Below are positions 9,054 through 18,098 of a stretch of DNA of 64,000 nt, piece by piece; within the stretch, counting starts at the first letter, position 1, and the number at the start of each line of letters is the position of its first letter. The notes beneath the pieces were generated by a model. The model worked only from the letters and a program-made list of their open reading frames with translations. It ran no database searches and was not told where the DNA came from. The position numbers and the translations under genes were made by a program. Origin of the DNA: an uncultured bacterium (GTDB lineage Bacteria; Bacillota; Clostridia; Lachnospirales; Lachnospiraceae); NCBI GenBank assembly GCA_947647735.1, contig CANSLJ010000019.1:1-64000 (forward strand), given 5' to 3'.

Positions 9054-10274
9054 TTACTCTATATGACCGATTGCCGGCGTTTCCAGATTGATATCTCTTC
9101 CAAAATATTTAAAAAGCGTCACATCCGTATTCCCATTGTTCTCGATCATATATCCCTTCTGAGCCTTGTCACCAGTGATGAGCAATTCATCATCACAGCT
9201 TACCAGGTCACACCTTCCTGCAATCATTGGTATTCCATTTACAAGCGCCCGCCCTTTCCATATAAACATATTATGAACGCCTCTCTCCTTGCTAAAGAAC
9301 TTCTGTCCAGGCTTTAAGATTAATCTTTTTCCGCTAAACTTTGGTGTCCCATAATAAATCCATTCTTCACATACATCACCCTGTCTAGTTTCCTCACAAG
9401 CTTTAGGAAAAAGATGTCTTTTTTCAAAAAAGTATGGATCCGCACTTGCCTCCCAATCAATCTGATGAAGCGCCGCCAACTCTCCACTGCCCCATTTTTC
9501 AATATCTTCCTGTGCCACATCCTTTGTCAGCATAGATTTGTTTATAGGATAACCATTTACATTTGCCTGATAAATTGCTCCGACATCAGACGGCTCCTGA
9601 AGTTCCATTGTTAGAGCAGATCCAGGCGCATGCAATAGTCCTGAATCCAAAAAAAATCCTTCACCGGGAACATTTTGAAACGCTCTGGAATATTTCAACA
9701 TATTTTCCTCACACCCATCCCAATTTTCAAGCATTGGCATAAATATGTCATACTGTTGATTTTGATCAACAATATACTTATGCACTCCAAAAAAACTTTC
9801 CGGATGATCCCCCAACGGCGCATCCAAATAATAGTAGGCTTCATCCTTAGATACTTTTCCCTGTGAATTTAAGTCCTCCTGTTTTTGATGGATGTGCATA
9901 AAAAGTCTGGTCTTAAAATCATAAATTTTAATCAGTCTCCCAAATCCATCATGATTTTTTGCATATTCTTCACCCAGAATTTCCTCTTTGCAGGCCTTCA
10001 ATGCTTCAGGAATCGTAATATGGAATCCCGGAATTTCTAATTCCGAAAATCCTTCAGTTGGAATATCGATTCGATTTACAGCGTGTGTCTCAGAACAGAA
10101 CCAACGTTCCATAATCTCACCTCGCTCACCACAATCATACTCTTCCTCTTTTAAGCCAAGCCTATGTCCACCCGCAAGAAAATCATGTGCCACCCATGCC
10201 GGGCGAAGTTTTAATACACCGTCCGACTCTTCAATAAATTTCTTAACGACATCTCTAATTTCTGTATCCATCAT
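9054..10274 (-). CDS. class I mannose-6-phosphate isomerase-like cupin protein
   Basis: This 406-residue protein has the layout of a type I phosphomannose isomerase. A probable metal site is visible as His127 and His129 in FMHIHQ, Glu145 in KDEAYYYLDAP and His215 in SGLLHAPGSAL. The segment LTMELQEPSD resembles the family's EIQQSSD stretch. Sequence around these motifs differs clearly from housekeeping ManA, so the substrate may be a different aldose/ketose or its phosphate. It sits between the ABC permease genes and the transaldolase-like gene. The ribosome site AAGGAG is followed by two adjacent ATG codons; either 10274 or 10271 could be used. Confidence 0.72.
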   Translation of the reverse strand: MMDTEIRDVVKKFIEESDGVLKLRPAWVAHDFLAGGHRLGLKEEEYDCGERGEIMERWFCSETHAVNRIDIPTEGFSELEIPGFHITIPEALKACKEEILGEEYAKNHDGFGRLIKIYDFKTRLFMHIHQKQEDLNSQGKVSKDEAYYYLDAPLGDHPESFFGVHKYIVDQNQQYDIFMPMLENWDGCEENMLKYSRAFQNVPGEGFFLDSGLLHAPGSALTMELQEPSDVGAIYQANVNGYPINKSMLTKDVAQEDIEKWGSGELAALHQIDWEASADPYFFEKRHLFPKACEETRQGDVCEEWIYYGTPKFSGKRLILKPGQKFFSKERGVHNMFIWKGRALVNGIPMIAGRCDLVSCDDELLITGDKAQKGYMIENNGNTDVTLFKYFGRDINLETPAIGHIE

Positions 10275-10306
10275 TATTCTCCTTCTCTATATGCCATTTT
10301 ACGATC

Positions 10307-11158
10307 CTACCCTTTTACTCCACTTGCCGCCACAGACTCAATAAACTGTCTTTGCAGTAAAAGAAAAACAGCCATCGTTGGCAATGAAGCCAGCAATGAA
10401 ATCGCCATCAATAATCCGTATTGACGTGCCGCAGAACTTTCACTGTAGCTTGTCATAATTGTTGCTAAACCTACTGGTAACGTCCTGGATTTTTCTGTAA
10501 AAGTAACCAGCAACGGCCAAAAGAAATTATTCCAACTATTAACAAAAGTAAGTATTATCATCACCGCTATTGACGGCCCTGAAAGGGGAAGATATATTTT
10601 CAAGAGGGCAACCAGCTTGTTTCCCCCATCCAACTCACAGGACTCAAGGTACTCCCGAGGTACATTTTTAAAAAAGTTATACATCAGAAAGACACAGATC
10701 GATTCTGCCAATTGTGGGAGCACAACCGCACTTGTTGTATCCAGAAGACCCATTTTCGCAACAATTTTATAAGAAAAAATCGCTGATAATTCTCTGGGGA
10801 TCATCAATGTTGACATCATCAAAAATACCAAGATCGTTTTACCCCTAAAATCTGAAACAGCTAAAGCAAACGCCGGCATAACAAAAAACACAAAGGCAAA
10901 CAATATATTTACTCCAGCAACAACAAAGCTATTTTTCATCCAGGTTCCAAGGGGATAGTCTGTCATCGCCTGCACATAATGATCCAAAATCGGCGCTTTC
11001 GGAATCCAGTGCACAACCCTTGTAAATATCTCATTCATAGGCTTAAAGGATGTTGACACTACCCATACAAGAGGACTAAGAAAAACAAGCGCAACCAGCA
11101 CCAGCACAATATATAGAATTAAGTTTTGCAATCTTTCTCTGTTCTTTTTAAATCGCAT
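10307..11158 (-). CDS. carbohydrate ABC transporter permease, MalG type
   Basis: This 283-residue inner permease subunit has six predicted membrane helices and the EAA cytoplasmic loop ESCELDGGNKLVALLKIYLPL near residues 170-190. It ends in the AASGVKG-like tail typical of MalG/LacG proteins. It pairs with the preceding MalF-type subunit. I placed the start at the ATG at 11158, which overlaps the upstream gene by 11 nt and begins MRFKKNRER. The longer open frame reaches back 22 codons into the upstream gene. Confidence 0.9.
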   Translation of the reverse strand: MRFKKNRERLQNLILYIVLVLVALVFLSPLVWVVSTSFKPMNEIFTRVVHWIPKAPILDHYVQAMTDYPLGTWMKNSFVVAGVNILFAFVFFVMPAFALAVSDFRGKTILVFLMMSTLMIPRELSAIFSYKIVAKMGLLDTTSAVVLPQLAESICVFLMYNFFKNVPREYLESCELDGGNKLVALLKIYLPLSGPSIAVMIILTFVNSWNNFFWPLLVTFTEKSRTLPVGLATIMTSYSESSAARQYGLLMAISLLASLPTMAVFLLLQRQFIESVAASGVKG

Positions 11159-12077
11159 GCCTGCCCCCTTTCTTCCTTTTGGACTTTTCTGCCGTATTAT
11201 CACCACTAAGCAACAGAAATACAACAGCTGACATTATCAGTATGATGAAAAAAAGCATAACACCAACTGCCGACGAATACCCAACATCCATCTCACGAAA
11301 TGCCTTGGTGTACAGATATTGAACTAATGTCAAAGTACTATAAGAAGGCCCGCCAGAAGTCATCACATATACCTGGCTGAACATCTCCATTGAATTAATC
11401 ACTGTTGTCAGCACAACAAAAAAAGTCGTTCCTTTTACCAGTGGAATGCTGATATAAAATAACCTTTGAATACTATTCGCTCCATCTATTATGGAAGCCT
11501 CAATCACCTCTGTTGATATATCCTGCAATGCCGCAAGATAAATCACTGTATTATACCCAATTGTCCACCAGATAGAAGCCAGAGCAATGCCAAGCATTGC
11601 TGTTTTAGTATTAGACAACCAAAATATCGGTTCAACCCCAATCTTACTCAGGTAATAATTCAGGAGTCCATTATTACCATCCAAAATCCATCGCCAAGTA
11701 ATGCCCACAACGGTTGTCATTAACACATATGGCATAAATATAATTGCCCTAACCATTGTCCGGCCTTTCAGTTTCGCATTCAAAAGCATCGCAAAAAGAA
11801 ATCCACCAATAACATTGACCGGCCCCACATACGCCAAATACAAAAGAGTATTTTTCATTGCTTTCCAAAAAAGGTCATCTCTGAACAGTTTTACATAATT
11901 TTTCAATCCAACCCACTCTCCCGGTCTGTTCAGATATGTTTTTTGCAGGCTGTACACGACATTCGCACCGATTGGTATAACTTTAAAGATAATCAATATA
12001 ATGAAAAATGGAGCTAAAAAGGTCAACAAAAACAAGATATTTTTCTGTTTTTTCCGCATTATTTTTTTTCTTTTCAT
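11148..12077 (-). CDS. carbohydrate ABC transporter permease, MalF type
   Basis: This roughly 309-residue permease has six predicted membrane helices and the EAA loop EASIIDGANSIQRLFYISIPL. It ends with a basic tail. With the next gene it forms the membrane part of the importer. No ATPase gene is present in the operon. Start choice: ATG at 12077 has AGAAAG upstream; an in-frame GTG at 12086 is possible. A strong hairpin separates it from the binding-protein gene. Confidence 0.9.
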   Translation of the reverse strand: MKRKKIMRKKQKNILFLLTFLAPFFIILIIFKVIPIGANVVYSLQKTYLNRPGEWVGLKNYVKLFRDDLFWKAMKNTLLYLAYVGPVNVIGGFLFAMLLNAKLKGRTMVRAIIFMPYVLMTTVVGITWRWILDGNNGLLNYYLSKIGVEPIFWLSNTKTAMLGIALASIWWTIGYNTVIYLAALQDISTEVIEASIIDGANSIQRLFYISIPLVKGTTFFVVLTTVINSMEMFSQVYVMTSGGPSYSTLTLVQYLYTKAFREMDVGYSSAVGVMLFFIILIMSAVVFLLLSGDNTAEKSKRKKGGRHAI

Positions 12078-12104
12078 AACTCTCACTTTCTAAAGACTCT
12101 TTTC

Positions 12105-12147
12105 AATTAACATATATGCCGGTTGATAACCGGCATATATGTTAATT
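12105..12147 (-). other. intercistronic hairpin between binding protein and permease genes
   Basis: A perfect 20-bp inverted repeat (12105-12124 with 12128-12147) has a 3-nt loop. On the minus strand it is followed by TTGAAAAG, not a T run. It is therefore better read as an mRNA-stabilising or polarity hairpin than as a full terminator. It lies 12 nt after the binding-protein stop codon. Confidence 0.8.
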
Positions 12148-12158
12148 CTGTAACCTAC

Positions 12159-13502
12159 CTATTCATTCAAAATATTCGTCACACTCTTCGCAGCGCTCTC
12201 AAGCTCTCCCATTGTATCATCTGTGTTTCCGCTAACAATATTGGTTACTGCGCTCATAACCGGTGAAAGCTCATTATCTGCGCCAAATTCCGCCGTTCCT
12301 GCACAAAGCGGTTCATACTTGATATAGTCTCTTTGATCAACAAACGCCTGTACATATGGGTAAACCGCAGAATCTTTATATTCTTCAGACTCACGAACCA
12401 TCGCGTTTGCCGGAATCTGTCCAGACTGTCTTCCCCATTCATAGGAATGTTCAATAAACCATACAAGAAGCTTTTCTGCTGCTTCCTGATCTTTCTCCGA
12501 ACGTCCGGTTTCAACAGGAAGTGTAACAACATGTGAGTTTGCCCAAACCGCAGGCGTTTCTCCAATTTGAGGGAACGCAGCTGTTGTAAATTCCATACCA
12601 GCCTCAAGCACCGTCGGAATAAACCATGGACCATCTATTACCATGGCACATGTGCCATTCAGAAAATCCGCATCTATGTCCTGTTCATTATATGGTGCAT
12701 ATTTCAGTTCAAGCGGAAGTGCGGCTATCCAATCAAGAGCCTTCCTGCCTTCCTCCGATGCAAATTCTGCCTCTGTAAAGTTCTCATTCACAAATGTGCC
12801 ATTGAACTGATGTAGCAAACTATACCAATACCGATAAGTATGTGCATAATTGCTGCCAATCCCGACTGCATATTTTCCGTTTTCCGGATCACTTAATGCC
12901 TCGCAGGCATTCAAAAAATCTTCCTCTGTATCAAATGTCATATTGGGATCAAGTCCAGCCTCTTCAAACATTTCAACATTTTTAAAAACGCCCATGCAAT
13001 GGAAATCCAACGGAATCCCGTACAATGTACCTCCATTCTGCACTCCCGCCCAAGCAGCTTCTGAATAATTCGCCGAATCAATGCCAAGGGAAGTGCTGAT
13101 CTCATCCAATGGCATCAACATATCATTCGGGGCATAATTACAAATATCTGTTGAATGCATCATCATTACATCTGGTCCAAGATCAGAATTAAACGCCTGC
13201 TGCCATTTTGTGAACATTTCACTCCAAGTTACTGAAGTAAACGAAACCTTAATATTCGGATTTTCTTCCATGAATTCATTGACCATGCTCTGCATAACAT
13301 CTGCATCCGCTCCAGTCATTCCGCTCCACATATTAATTTCCACAATTTCCTCTGTCGAGCCTGCCGTAGTCTCAGCACTCTCGCCACTTTGAACATTTTC
13401 GGCACTTCCAGAATTGTCAGCATCTGTGGAATTACCACAGGCAATAAGCGAAAGCGTTATTGCAGATGCAACCAGTAGTGTAATTAGTTTTTTTCCTTTC
13501 AT
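12159..13502 (-). CDS. sugar ABC transporter substrate-binding lipoprotein
   Basis: This 447-residue extracellular solute-binding protein is of family 1. A signal peptide ends in the lipobox LSLIAC with the lipidated Cys22, followed by a linker rich in Ser, Glu and Ala. The mature domain starts near residue 50 with INMWSGMTGADADVM, the usual beginning of this family. It delivers the substrate to the two downstream permeases. The ligand cannot be read from sequence. The gene follows the aldolase gene by 70 nt and has an AGGAGG site. Confidence 0.93.
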   Translation of the reverse strand: MKGKKLITLLVASAITLSLIACGNSTDADNSGSAENVQSGESAETTAGSTEEIVEINMWSGMTGADADVMQSMVNEFMEENPNIKVSFTSVTWSEMFTKWQQAFNSDLGPDVMMMHSTDICNYAPNDMLMPLDEISTSLGIDSANYSEAAWAGVQNGGTLYGIPLDFHCMGVFKNVEMFEEAGLDPNMTFDTEEDFLNACEALSDPENGKYAVGIGSNYAHTYRYWYSLLHQFNGTFVNENFTEAEFASEEGRKALDWIAALPLELKYAPYNEQDIDADFLNGTCAMVIDGPWFIPTVLEAGMEFTTAAFPQIGETPAVWANSHVVTLPVETGRSEKDQEAAEKLLVWFIEHSYEWGRQSGQIPANAMVRESEEYKDSAVYPYVQAFVDQRDYIKYEPLCAGTAEFGADNELSPVMSAVTNIVSGNTDDTMGELESAAKSVTNILNE

Positions 13503-13572
13503 TTTTATCCTCCTTTTTTATAAAATCCCCCATCTTCTCAAAACTTTCTTGCTCTGGGGTAATTTACACTTC

Positions 13573-14427
13573 TTAAAATTTCGATAATTGCAATTTTTTT
13601 CGCAAATATGTCATCAATTTTTCCTGTACATATTTTGACATTTCAAAAAGCAAATTTACATTTTGCTCTCTCTCATGCGCCTTCATATACTCGTGTATAG
13701 AATCATAATATAGTTGAAAAAACTCTGTCCCCACATTGAATTTATTAATTCCTTTTGTAAATGCTACTTCCAACTGTTCATTCGGAATTCCGCTTCCCCC
13801 GTGAAGCACCAGCGGAATATCTGTTGCCTGATTAATTTCTTCCAAACGCTTTAAATCCAATTTCGGAGTTTCCAAATACACCCCATGAGCACTACCGATT
13901 GCTACTGCCACAGAAGTTACTCCTGTTTTTCTGCAAAACTCTGCGGCAATTTCCGGCCTAGTATACATGTCCATTCTTTCTTCATCCGAATCTGCTGCAA
14001 ATCCAACTCGTCCGAGTTCCGCCTCTACATCCACTCCAAAATTACAAGCAACCTCTACAACCTTTTTAGAAAGCCTGATATTTTCTTCTAATGGCAACAT
14101 AGAACCATCAAACATAACGGATGTAAATCCCGCTTTAATTGCCTTTATTATGTAGGCAAAATCACTACTGTGATCCAGATGCAAGCCAATTGGCACCTCA
14201 ACCGTAGAAGCAAGCGATTTCACCATTTCAGCAAACCCTCTCAAATCCGTATCGTTGAATCCATATTGATGCTCTGGATACAGCATAATCAATACCGGTT
14301 TCTTCAACTCCTCTGCCACAGTAACCACAGAATATGCCATATCATAATTAATGCAATTAAACGCAATCACCGATGTATTAGCCTCATCTGCCATTTTTAA
14401 TATTTTGCCCACTCTTTCTAAAGCCAT
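13573..14427 (-). CDS. class II fructose-bisphosphate/tagatose-bisphosphate-type aldolase
   Basis: This 284-residue zinc-dependent aldolase has Asp85 and His86 in GLHLDHSS, Glu135/Glu137 in VEAELG, His181 in GSAHG, His209 in LVLHGGSG and the phosphate-binding FNVGTE near 230. These are the zinc ligands and catalytic Asp of class II FBA/GatY enzymes. Those enzymes split a ketose 1,6-bisphosphate, or a related phosphorylated ketose, into dihydroxyacetone phosphate and an aldehyde. Residues around the motifs diverge from housekeeping Fba, so a special substrate is likely. The start at 14427 has GGAGG ten bases upstream; the longer open frame (to 14475) has none. It lies between the kinase genes and the transporter. 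Confidence 0.88.
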   Translation of the reverse strand: MALERVGKILKMADEANTSVIAFNCINYDMAYSVVTVAEELKKPVLIMLYPEHQYGFNDTDLRGFAEMVKSLASTVEVPIGLHLDHSSDFAYIIKAIKAGFTSVMFDGSMLPLEENIRLSKKVVEVACNFGVDVEAELGRVGFAADSDEERMDMYTRPEIAAEFCRKTGVTSVAVAIGSAHGVYLETPKLDLKRLEEINQATDIPLVLHGGSGIPNEQLEVAFTKGINKFNVGTEFFQLYYDSIHEYMKAHEREQNVNLLFEMSKYVQEKLMTYLRKKLQLSKF

Positions 14428-14491
14428 GATATTTTTCCTCCATTTTTCTTTTACTTTCTGCTGCACAGCAAACATTACACCTTATACAAAA

Positions 14492-15112
14492 TCAGCAACT
14501 GCCCTGCTTATCCTTTAATGCCTTAAACATCAACATTCCCACTGTTGCGCCTCCATCAACTTCCCCAATGGTCTTTTCTCCATAATATGCGATCCTTCCA
14601 TGCAGCCCTTTCATATTTTTTGTACTTTCCATTCCTGCATAAGCTGCTTCATATGCCTTATCCCATGCTATAACATCTTCCTTGGCATATTTTAAAAGTG
14701 CCTCTGCAGCCGGATATAAGCTGTCCAGAATGGTTTTATCCCCCGGCTTGGATTTTGCCTTATCCATGATCATCTGAAGCCCCGCCTGCATTGCTTTCGC
14801 CGTCTCCTTGAGTTCCGTCTCCTCTTTCCCTTTCAGATATTTTGCCATCCCCATCAAGCCAAATGAAATAATCGTTCCAAGAGTTGACGGGGCCGCTTCA
14901 TTAAATTCAGTCGAGCAGTATCTGAGCAGTTTCCCCAAATCTTTTTCTTCCGCTTTATCCATGTACTCTTTCACTCTTTTAAATCCCTGCTTCATGGATA
15001 TTCCCAAGTCACCATCCCCAAACCTGGCATCCAGTTCGATCAGATAACCCTCATTTTCATTCATAATTCTACTTATCGCAGAAATTCCCTCTCTCAACGT
15101 CTCTCTATTCAT
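14492..15112 (-). CDS. DhaL-like kinase subunit (second pair)
   Basis: This 206-residue homologue of the ADP/ATP-binding subunit of dihydroxyacetone kinase keeps the Mg-nucleotide motif DARFGDGDLG (three Asp, residues 28-35) and PGDKTILDSLYPA. It also keeps EVDGGA, the counterpart of the C-terminal DPGA motif. The usual GGASG-type nucleotide loop is changed to AAPSTLG, and the usual His after GDGD is Leu. Its partner is the intact DhaK encoded 13 nt upstream. No DhaM phosphotransferase gene is present, so the donor may be ATP or a PTS protein encoded elsewhere. Confidence 0.85.
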   Translation of the reverse strand: MNRETLREGISAISRIMNENEGYLIELDARFGDGDLGISMKQGFKRVKEYMDKAEEKDLGKLLRYCSTEFNEAAPSTLGTIISFGLMGMAKYLKGKEETELKETAKAMQAGLQMIMDKAKSKPGDKTILDSLYPAAEALLKYAKEDVIAWDKAYEAAYAGMESTKNMKGLHGRIAYYGEKTIGEVDGGATVGMLMFKALKDKQGSC

Positions 15113-15124
15113 AATGCTCCCTCT

Positions 15125-16132
15125 TTATTTATTTAAATTGGTATAAAACGGAGTATTTGCAGGCTTTCTTAAATACTTTTTTAGTCTGTCATTCAATTTA
15201 AATACCGTAATGGATGCCCCGGCCATCTCCATAGAGGTCGCAAATTCTCCTATATGCGGCATATAAACAGAGATCCCCTTTTCCGCCAGTCTCTGGAACA
15301 CTCTTCTATATAAAATCAGAAGTTCCTCCATCGGGGTCGCCCCCAGACCGTTTACCATAACAGATACTTCGTCCCCACTCAAAAGGGGCATGTCTTCCAG
15401 AATCTTATCAAATATCCAGTCGGCAATTTGGTCTGCTTCCATCATACCGCACACCTCTATTCCCGGTTCTCCGTGAATACCCATTCCAAGTTCCAATTCA
15501 TTTTCTCCAATTTCAAATGTCGCTTTCCCTGCTTTCGGTACGATACAAGGAGACAGAGCAACCCCCATTGTTCGTATATTATCGAGAGCTTCCTGCGTAA
15601 TCTCCGCTACTTCTTTTAAGGTAAGCATAGCATCCGCTGCGGCACCTGCAATTTTAAATGCATATACCATTCCAGCAACGCCTCTTCTCTGACCAGCTTC
15701 TGCCGCTGGCCTAGAGGCCACATCATCTTTAACTAGCACCTGCCTTGTCTCTATATCATCAAACGCCAAGTTTTCACAGGCCATTTCAAAGTTCATAACA
15801 TCCCCACCGTAATTTCCGTAAAGGCAAAGCACACCGCTCCCTTTATCCGCAAAACGTATCATTTCTTCCATTTTTTTCGCTGAAGGGGAGGCAAATACAT
15901 CTCCTACTGCGCAGCCATCCAGCATTCCTTCACCTACATAGCCAAGAAATACAGGAAGGTGTCCGCTCCCACCAGCAGTCACAATTCCCACCTTCCCCTC
16001 GCAAGCAGGGGTATTTCGCACTAAAATCCTTTTATCCTCATCTAAAATTTTAATCCGATCCCCATATGCCATCAGGATTCCTTCCATAACTTCCGAGACA
16101 AAATTTTCTGGATCATTAATCATTTTTTTCAT
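15125..16132 (-). CDS. DhaK-like kinase subunit, intact active site
   Basis: This 335-residue DhaK homologue has AGGSGHLP (His58), YGNYGGDVMNF (Asp111) and GMGIHGEPG (His220). These correspond to the two His and the Asp of the dihydroxyacetone kinase active site; the last His forms the covalent hemiaminal with the keto group of the substrate. It should therefore phosphorylate dihydroxyacetone or another short ketose. The start overlaps the upstream DhaL stop as TGATG and has GGAGGAAG upstream. It is the third gene of the operon. Confidence 0.9.
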   Translation of the reverse strand: MKKMINDPENFVSEVMEGILMAYGDRIKILDEDKRILVRNTPACEGKVGIVTAGGSGHLPVFLGYVGEGMLDGCAVGDVFASPSAKKMEEMIRFADKGSGVLCLYGNYGGDVMNFEMACENLAFDDIETRQVLVKDDVASRPAAEAGQRRGVAGMVYAFKIAGAAADAMLTLKEVAEITQEALDNIRTMGVALSPCIVPKAGKATFEIGENELELGMGIHGEPGIEVCGMMEADQIADWIFDKILEDMPLLSGDEVSVMVNGLGATPMEELLILYRRVFQRLAEKGISVYMPHIGEFATSMEMAGASITVFKLNDRLKKYLRKPANTPFYTNLNK

Positions 16133-16782
16133 CAGGCTTCCTCCTCACATTCCTTAATTTTTTCTGCAAACGCCTCAAAAATGAAACTAGTAGATACCGC
16201 CCCCGGATCTGGCAAACCAATGGTTTCCTCCCGAAAATTTTTGCTGCGTCCTGCGCGGGATTGCATTTTCTTACTATCTTCCATACCTTGAAATGCCCCA
16301 CGATATCCAGATTGTAGTATCTGTACAATATCATCCGAAGACTTACCTGCTTGCTGCATTGCAGTTACCGCAGGCATCAGCGCATCCAACATCGTTTTTT
16401 GTCCAGGTTTCGTTTTCCCCCTTCGTTCAATAGACGCTTCCCCTTCCGCAAACCAAGAAATCATCTGTTGAACATCCGCATATGGCCCATGGGGCATATG
16501 GCGGATCCCACCCAGCAGCATCGTTCCATATATCACCCCCGATGCTCCTCCCATACTTTTAAGTAGCTCTATTCCTGCCGCTCTGCATAATGTATCAATT
16601 TCCTGAAATTCCTGATCCTCCAACATTTTCTTCAATGCCGTAAAACCTCTTTTCATTCCGATACCATGATCCCCGTCTCCAATAGCCATATCAATTTTTG
16701 TTAAATAGGATTCATTTTCTATAATCTTCTCTGCCGCGCCGAGCAACAACTTTTGCATATCCTTTACATAGATTTTTTCCAT
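16132..16782 (-). CDS. DhaL-like kinase subunit (first pair)
   Basis: This 216-residue DhaL homologue has the complete nucleotide motif DMAIGDGDHG, a GGASGVIYG loop, KTKPGQKTMLDALMPA and the C-terminal DPGA. It is closer to canonical DhaL than the second copy, although the usual Asp of GDKT is Gln. It follows an unusual DhaK and precedes an intact DhaK. I chose the ATG at 16782, preceded by GAGGTGG. A TTG at 16794 overlapping the upstream stop is an alternative. Confidence 0.88.
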   Translation of the reverse strand: MEKIYVKDMQKLLLGAAEKIIENESYLTKIDMAIGDGDHGIGMKRGFTALKKMLEDQEFQEIDTLCRAAGIELLKSMGGASGVIYGTMLLGGIRHMPHGPYADVQQMISWFAEGEASIERRGKTKPGQKTMLDALMPAVTAMQQAGKSSDDIVQILQSGYRGAFQGMEDSKKMQSRAGRSKNFREETIGLPDPGAVSTSFIFEAFAEKIKECEEEA

Positions 16783-16790
16783 CAGCCACC

Positions 16791-17753
16791 TCAAATTGCA
16801 AAATCAAATCCATTGACATATTTCATATGTTTTTCCAATTCTTCATCTGCTGCAATCAAGCTTACAATACATCCATTGTAATCAAACACATCCAAATAAT
16901 TTCCGGTTGTACATATTCCGACTCTACACTTTTGTTCTTCCAATGCCTTTTTCAAAGCATTCAATATAATATATCCCTCCGCATAGGACATATACAGCAT
17001 CCGATTAATCATAACATGAATCATATCGCTTCTATATTTGTCCAGTTCTCCCAAAAGAATATCCGCCACTTTTCTTGCAATGGTATCCACATCACAGCAT
17101 TCTATTTCTTCAACTGCTTTTTCCCCCGAAAAACCATTGCCAAATTCTATCCTGTTTGTTTCATTATTATATAAAAATGTCAAAGACCGAATCCTTCTAT
17201 TTGCTTTCTCCGCTATTCTGTATACTTCTTCAAGAGATGCTCCTTTTTCTGCTGCTGCGGAAGCTGTTTTCATTATCAGGCCGATTCCGGATAGCCCGCC
17301 CCGACACTCTTTCGGTTCACCCCTTGCACTATATATATCATCGCTTACATAGCACACTTTGGAGGCAATTCCTTCAGCCTGAAGCAGTTCCTGTGCCATA
17401 TCATTGTTCAAATAATCTCCCATGAAATTATTTGTCAACAAAAAGACCCCCTTTCCACGATCGATTTCCCTCGCCGCCTGATAAATCATATAGGCATTAG
17501 GCGCACAATTAAAATCTCCACTTACCATGGCATCTGCCATGCCCTCTCCGACAAGCCCTTCAAAGAACGGTCCTCTACCGCCCCCACCGTTTACAATAAT
17601 CTGAACCTTATCAGAACGAAGCTGGCTTTTCGTCAACGTATAACCGAACTCGCTTCCAATCCTTCGGAATTTTCCTGGCTGCGCAGCCATAATTCCTTTA
17701 AGCACCTCATCCAGACACTGCTGATCCGTATTTCTAAATATAAGTTTCTTCAT
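16791..17753 (-). CDS. DhaK-family paralogue lacking the substrate-binding histidines
   Basis: This 320-residue protein aligns along its length with DhaK, but key residues differ. The GGSGHxP segment reads GGGGRGPF (Arg60 in place of His). The HGEPG segment reads GFSGEKA (Ser209 in place of the hemiaminal His). The Asp of the GD motif is kept (Asp113 in NNFMGDYLN). It should not form the covalent keto adduct of classical Dha kinases. It may use a different substrate, or serve as a sensor or assembly partner, by analogy with the DhaK paralogue DhaQ. It is the first gene of the operon, under the DeoR-type operators. Confidence 0.82.
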   Translation of the reverse strand: MKKLIFRNTDQQCLDEVLKGIMAAQPGKFRRIGSEFGYTLTKSQLRSDKVQIIVNGGGGRGPFFEGLVGEGMADAMVSGDFNCAPNAYMIYQAAREIDRGKGVFLLTNNFMGDYLNNDMAQELLQAEGIASKVCYVSDDIYSARGEPKECRGGLSGIGLIMKTASAAAEKGASLEEVYRIAEKANRRIRSLTFLYNNETNRIEFGNGFSGEKAVEEIECCDVDTIARKVADILLGELDKYRSDMIHVMINRMLYMSYAEGYIILNALKKALEEQKCRVGICTTGNYLDVFDYNGCIVSLIAADEELEKHMKYVNGFDFAI

Positions 17754-17830
17754 TATTTATTCTTCTCTTCCCTCTGCGCCAAGTTTCAACAACACTCTTT
17801 TATTAACACTTTTCTAACACGTACGTTTTC

Positions 17831-18017
17831 TTTCGTTTATTTTCGTTTTTTATCTTATCATCTTTCGTTTACTTTCGCAATATTTTCTTTTATTATTTTT
17901 TATTTTCGTTAATCATGCACAATTCCGGCTTGTAATTTTTGTTTATTATTTTGTTCTTTTTATTTCCGTTTCCAATTTTATGTTTTCTATACAATTTTCT
18001 TTCGTTTCTATTTTCGA
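17831..18017. promoter_or_regulatory. array of TTTCG operator repeats for the DeoR-type regulator
   Basis: The 479-nt AT-rich gap between the divergent genes (17754-18232) holds repeated TTTCG units. Pairs with 10-bp spacing start at 17831/17841 and at 17863/17873. A single unit is at 17904 and a pair with 12-bp spacing is at 18000/18012. DeoR-family repressors such as AgaR bind direct repeats of this TTTCRTTT type. Two pairs overlap the minus-strand promoter. I see no other gene here. Confidence 0.75.
17852..17880 (-). promoter_or_regulatory. promoter of the DhaK/DhaL-aldolase-ABC operon
   Basis: On the minus strand TTGCGA (17880-17875) and TAAGAT (17857-17852) are 17 bp apart. One operator pair (17863-17877) lies inside the spacer and another directly downstream, consistent with repression. 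Confidence 0.6.
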
Positions 18018-18098
18018 TTTTTATATTTCTATCCTGTGATTTTCGAAACAGAAACAAAATAATATTTTAGTATCTTTGCGTTTTCTTTTTTTACATTA

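Noticed and set aside
7908..14427. Assignment to the sulfoquinovose transaldolase pathway
   Set aside because: A transaldolase-like protein is present, but no sulfoquinovosidase, sulfolactaldehyde dehydrogenase or sulfonate exporter is seen, and two Dha kinase pairs are not part of that pathway.
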